Below, in pieces: positions 7,028-8,034 of a stretch of DNA of 8,034 nucleotides. Made by a program: the position numbers and the translations under genes. Position 1 is the stretch's first letter. Every line of letters starts with the position of its first letter. Source of the stretch: Deltaproteobacteria bacterium (lineage in GTDB: Bacteria > Desulfobacterota > Syntrophia > Syntrophales > UBA5619); assembly GCA_026388345.1 (NCBI GenBank), contig JAPLJY010000184.1, forward strand, positions 1-8,034. Reading direction: 5' to 3'. The notes under the pieces are model-generated. The model did no database searches. It was not told the origin of the DNA and worked only from the letters and a program-made list of their open reading frames with translations.

Positions 7028-7801
7028 ATGGATCTCGGTTTGAAGGAGCGGGTTGCCATCGTGACCGGTGGCAGCAAGGGGCTCGGCCGTGCGGAAGCCG
7101 AGGCGCTGGCAGAGGAAGGGGCGGCGGTGGTCGTGGCCACGGCCAAGAGCGTGACCGAGGCGGAGCAGGTCGTCCGGAGGCTGCTGGATAAGGGATCTCG
7201 GGCCATCGCGGTGCAGGCGGATGTCACGCAGGCGGCGGACGTGCAGCGACTGGTGGACACCGCGCTGAAGACTTTTGGACGCCTGGACATCCTGGTGAAC
7301 AACGCGGGGGCGACGGGGCCGCAGTACAACAAGCCCCTGGTGGACATGCCGGAGGAGCTCTGGGACTTCATGCTGGGAAACCACCTGAAGAGCGCCTTTC
7401 TGTGCATCAAGTGTGCGGCCCCGCACATGGTCAAGCAGGGCTGGGGGCGGATTATCAACACATCCTCCATCCACGGACGGGTCGGCGGGCGCGCCGGCCT
7501 GGGGCACTACGGCGCGGCCAAGGCCGGGGTGATCGCCCTCACCATGACAGCGGCGCGAGAGTTGGGACCTAAGGGGATCACGGCGAACGTCGTCGCGCCG
7601 GGATTCATCGGGACGGACACCTTGCGCGGGATCTTGCCCGCCGCGACCATGGAAAAGCTCAAGCAACAGATTCCACTCGGCCGGATCGGAGATCCGCCTG
7701 AGGTCGGCCGGGTGGTAGCATTCCTCGCCTCCGAAGCCGCCTCGTATCTGAACGGGGCGGTCCTGGACATCACGGGCGGACGGTTGGAGTTCTTTCTCTG
7801 A
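7028..7801 (+). CDS. Short-chain dehydrogenase/reductase (SDR, classical FabG/KduD-like)
   Basis: A cytoplasmic NAD(P)-dependent oxidoreductase of 257 residues, the standard size for classical SDR enzymes. The Rossmann dinucleotide loop is TGGSKGLG at 13-20, the structural NNAG motif at 91-94, the helix Asn at 118, the catalytic Ser in NTSS (147 most likely), and YGAAK giving Tyr161 and Lys165. The C-terminal PGFIGTD and LDITGG motifs are also typical. There is no acidic residue at the end of the second beta strand (VVVATAKS, about 34-41), and Lys17 follows the glycine-rich start, as in NADP-using FabG proteins, so NADP preference is likely but inferred. It starts 21 bases after the isomerase stop with an AAAGGGG site before the ATG. 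By analogy with KduI-KduD it may reduce or oxidise the keto-acid made by the neighbouring isomerase. A role as 3-oxoacyl-ACP reductase is less likely given the context. Confidence 0.9.
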   Translation: MDLGLKERVAIVTGGSKGLGRAEAEALAEEGAAVVVATAKSVTEAEQVVRRLLDKGSRAIAVQADVTQAADVQRLVDTALKTFGRLDILVNNAGATGPQYNKPLVDMPEELWDFMLGNHLKSAFLCIKCAAPHMVKQGWGRIINTSSIHGRVGGRAGLGHYGAAKAGVIALTMTAARELGPKGITANVVAPGFIGTDTLRGILPAATMEKLKQQIPLGRIGDPPEVGRVVAFLASEAASYLNGAVLDITGGRLEFFL

Positions 7802-7894
7802 TTCTTTCTGACGATCTGGAGCGGACGATGACCCGCGGCGTGATGGCGTGTCGTGTGACAACGGAAAATAGAGGGACACGATCCAAATAATCCA
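7802..7894. other. Short non-coding gap after the dehydrogenase
   Basis: No gene, RNA or convincing terminator is seen here. A 20-codon reading frame at 7828-7890 preceded by GGAG is too short and unremarkable to call. The interval may be the former operon 3' flank next to an insertion-sequence end. Confidence 0.5.
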
Positions 7895-7902
7895 TGTCAA
7901 GC

Positions 7903-7947
7903 CAAAGTAGAAATGTCCTATTCCTAGCAAAGTAGAAATGTCCTATT
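7903..7947. repeat. Two identical 20-base direct repeats (probable IS subterminal repeats)
   Basis: CAAAGTAGAAATGTCCTATT occurs at 7903-7922 and again at 7928-7947, identical in all 20 positions, with start-to-start spacing of 25 bases. The copies are AT-rich compared with the operon. They are probably transposase binding sites at the end of the element, which is inference from their position and the neighbouring coding remnant. Confidence 0.85.
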
Positions 7948-7950
7948 TGG

Positions 7951-8034
7951 TCAATAGGCAGATATCCTCCGTTGTCGGGAGGGCATCCAGTCTTTCCAGC
8001 TCTTGTTCCAGGGGTGATTTTTCGCTGGTTTGGG
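7951..8034 (-). CDS. C-terminal end of a probable DDE transposase, truncated by window edge
   Basis: On the minus strand a frame open from the right edge gives 27 residues, PKPAKNHPWNKSWKDW then a basic tail, ending in TGA at 7953-7951 just before the direct repeats. A Pro-rich stretch followed by HPW is, as I recall, common at the C-terminus of integrase-core (IS481-like) transposases, but this is too little to prove it. A competing minus-strand frame (8032 down to 7943) encodes LEQELERLDALPTTEDI and stops inside the second repeat; it also looks protein-like. I prefer the first because it ends before the repeats. Only sequence beyond 8034 can decide. Confidence 0.35.
   Translation of the reverse strand, partial: PKPAKNHPWNKSWKDWMPSRQRRISAY

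Larger units (their letters stand above)
7895..8034 (-). mobile_element. Probable insertion-sequence end, cut by window edge
   Basis: The segment begins with TGTCAAG, which would read CTTGACA as the outgoing end. It then carries two identical 20-base direct repeats and, on the minus strand, the closing codons of a probable transposase. Multiple short subterminal repeats just inside a TGT...ACA-type end are known from IS21-like and some IS481-like elements. The exact family cannot be settled from one end. The other end, and any target duplication, would lie outside the window, so the boundary at 7895 is a best guess. Confidence 0.5.

Noticed and set aside
7828..7890. A 20-codon reading frame with a GGAG site after the dehydrogenase
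   Set aside because: It is too short, has no recognisable feature, and its end lies next to the probable insertion boundary; there is no positive evidence that it is a gene.
6008..7930. A 640-residue minus-strand open frame opposite the end of dctM, the isomerase and the dehydrogenase
   Set aside because: It is antisense to three well-supported genes with clear motifs, its translation is rich in Arg, Pro, His and Asp with no recognisable domain, and such long shadows are expected opposite GC-biased third codon positions.
7903..7947. The two 20-base repeats as the start of a CRISPR array
   Set aside because: Only two copies are present, with a 5-base spacer, far shorter than CRISPR spacers, and the repeat is followed by coding-like sequence.

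Overview
This GC-rich window with tightly packed genes looks like a bacterial chromosome segment. The protein types and the repeat-bearing insertion-sequence end would fit a metabolically versatile anaerobe such as a Desulfobacterota/Syntrophales-type bacterium, but that placement is a low-confidence impression and no marker gene is present. All complete genes lie on the plus strand. Only a probable insertion-sequence remnant at the right edge reads the other way.

Layout: bases 1-3076 hold two consecutive ATP-dependent acyl-CoA ligase genes (ANL superfamily). The first is cut by the left edge. The second is complete, with its own ribosome binding site 19 bases after the first stop. Bases 3077-3206 are a conspicuously AT-rich island with a near-consensus sigma-70 promoter (TTGACA, 17 bases, TATAAA) and a perfect 7+7 inverted repeat just after the predicted transcription start. 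This island separates the ligases from a second transcription unit.

Bases 3207-7801 hold that second unit: a complete three-part TRAP transporter (periplasmic binding protein dctP, small membrane subunit dctQ, large membrane subunit dctM), then an IolB/KduI-family sugar-acid isomerase (cupin fold), then a short-chain dehydrogenase/reductase. The dctP-dctQ gap contains a strong GC hairpin that may set subunit ratios. dctQ and dctM overlap by 7 bases.

The likely joint role of the second unit is uptake of an organic or sugar acid by the TRAP system, followed by cytoplasmic aldose/ketose-type isomerisation and reduction or oxidation of the product. This resembles the known KduI-KduD order of steps in uronate breakdown and the IolB step of inositol breakdown. 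No other inositol genes are visible, so the real substrate is open. Whether the acyl-CoA ligases belong to the same pathway cannot be told from the sequence, because a strong promoter lies between the two blocks.

Bases 7802-7894 hold no supported gene. From about 7895 to the right edge there is what appears to be the terminus of an insertion sequence: two identical 20-base direct repeats 25 bases apart, and the C-terminal codons of a probable transposase on the minus strand.
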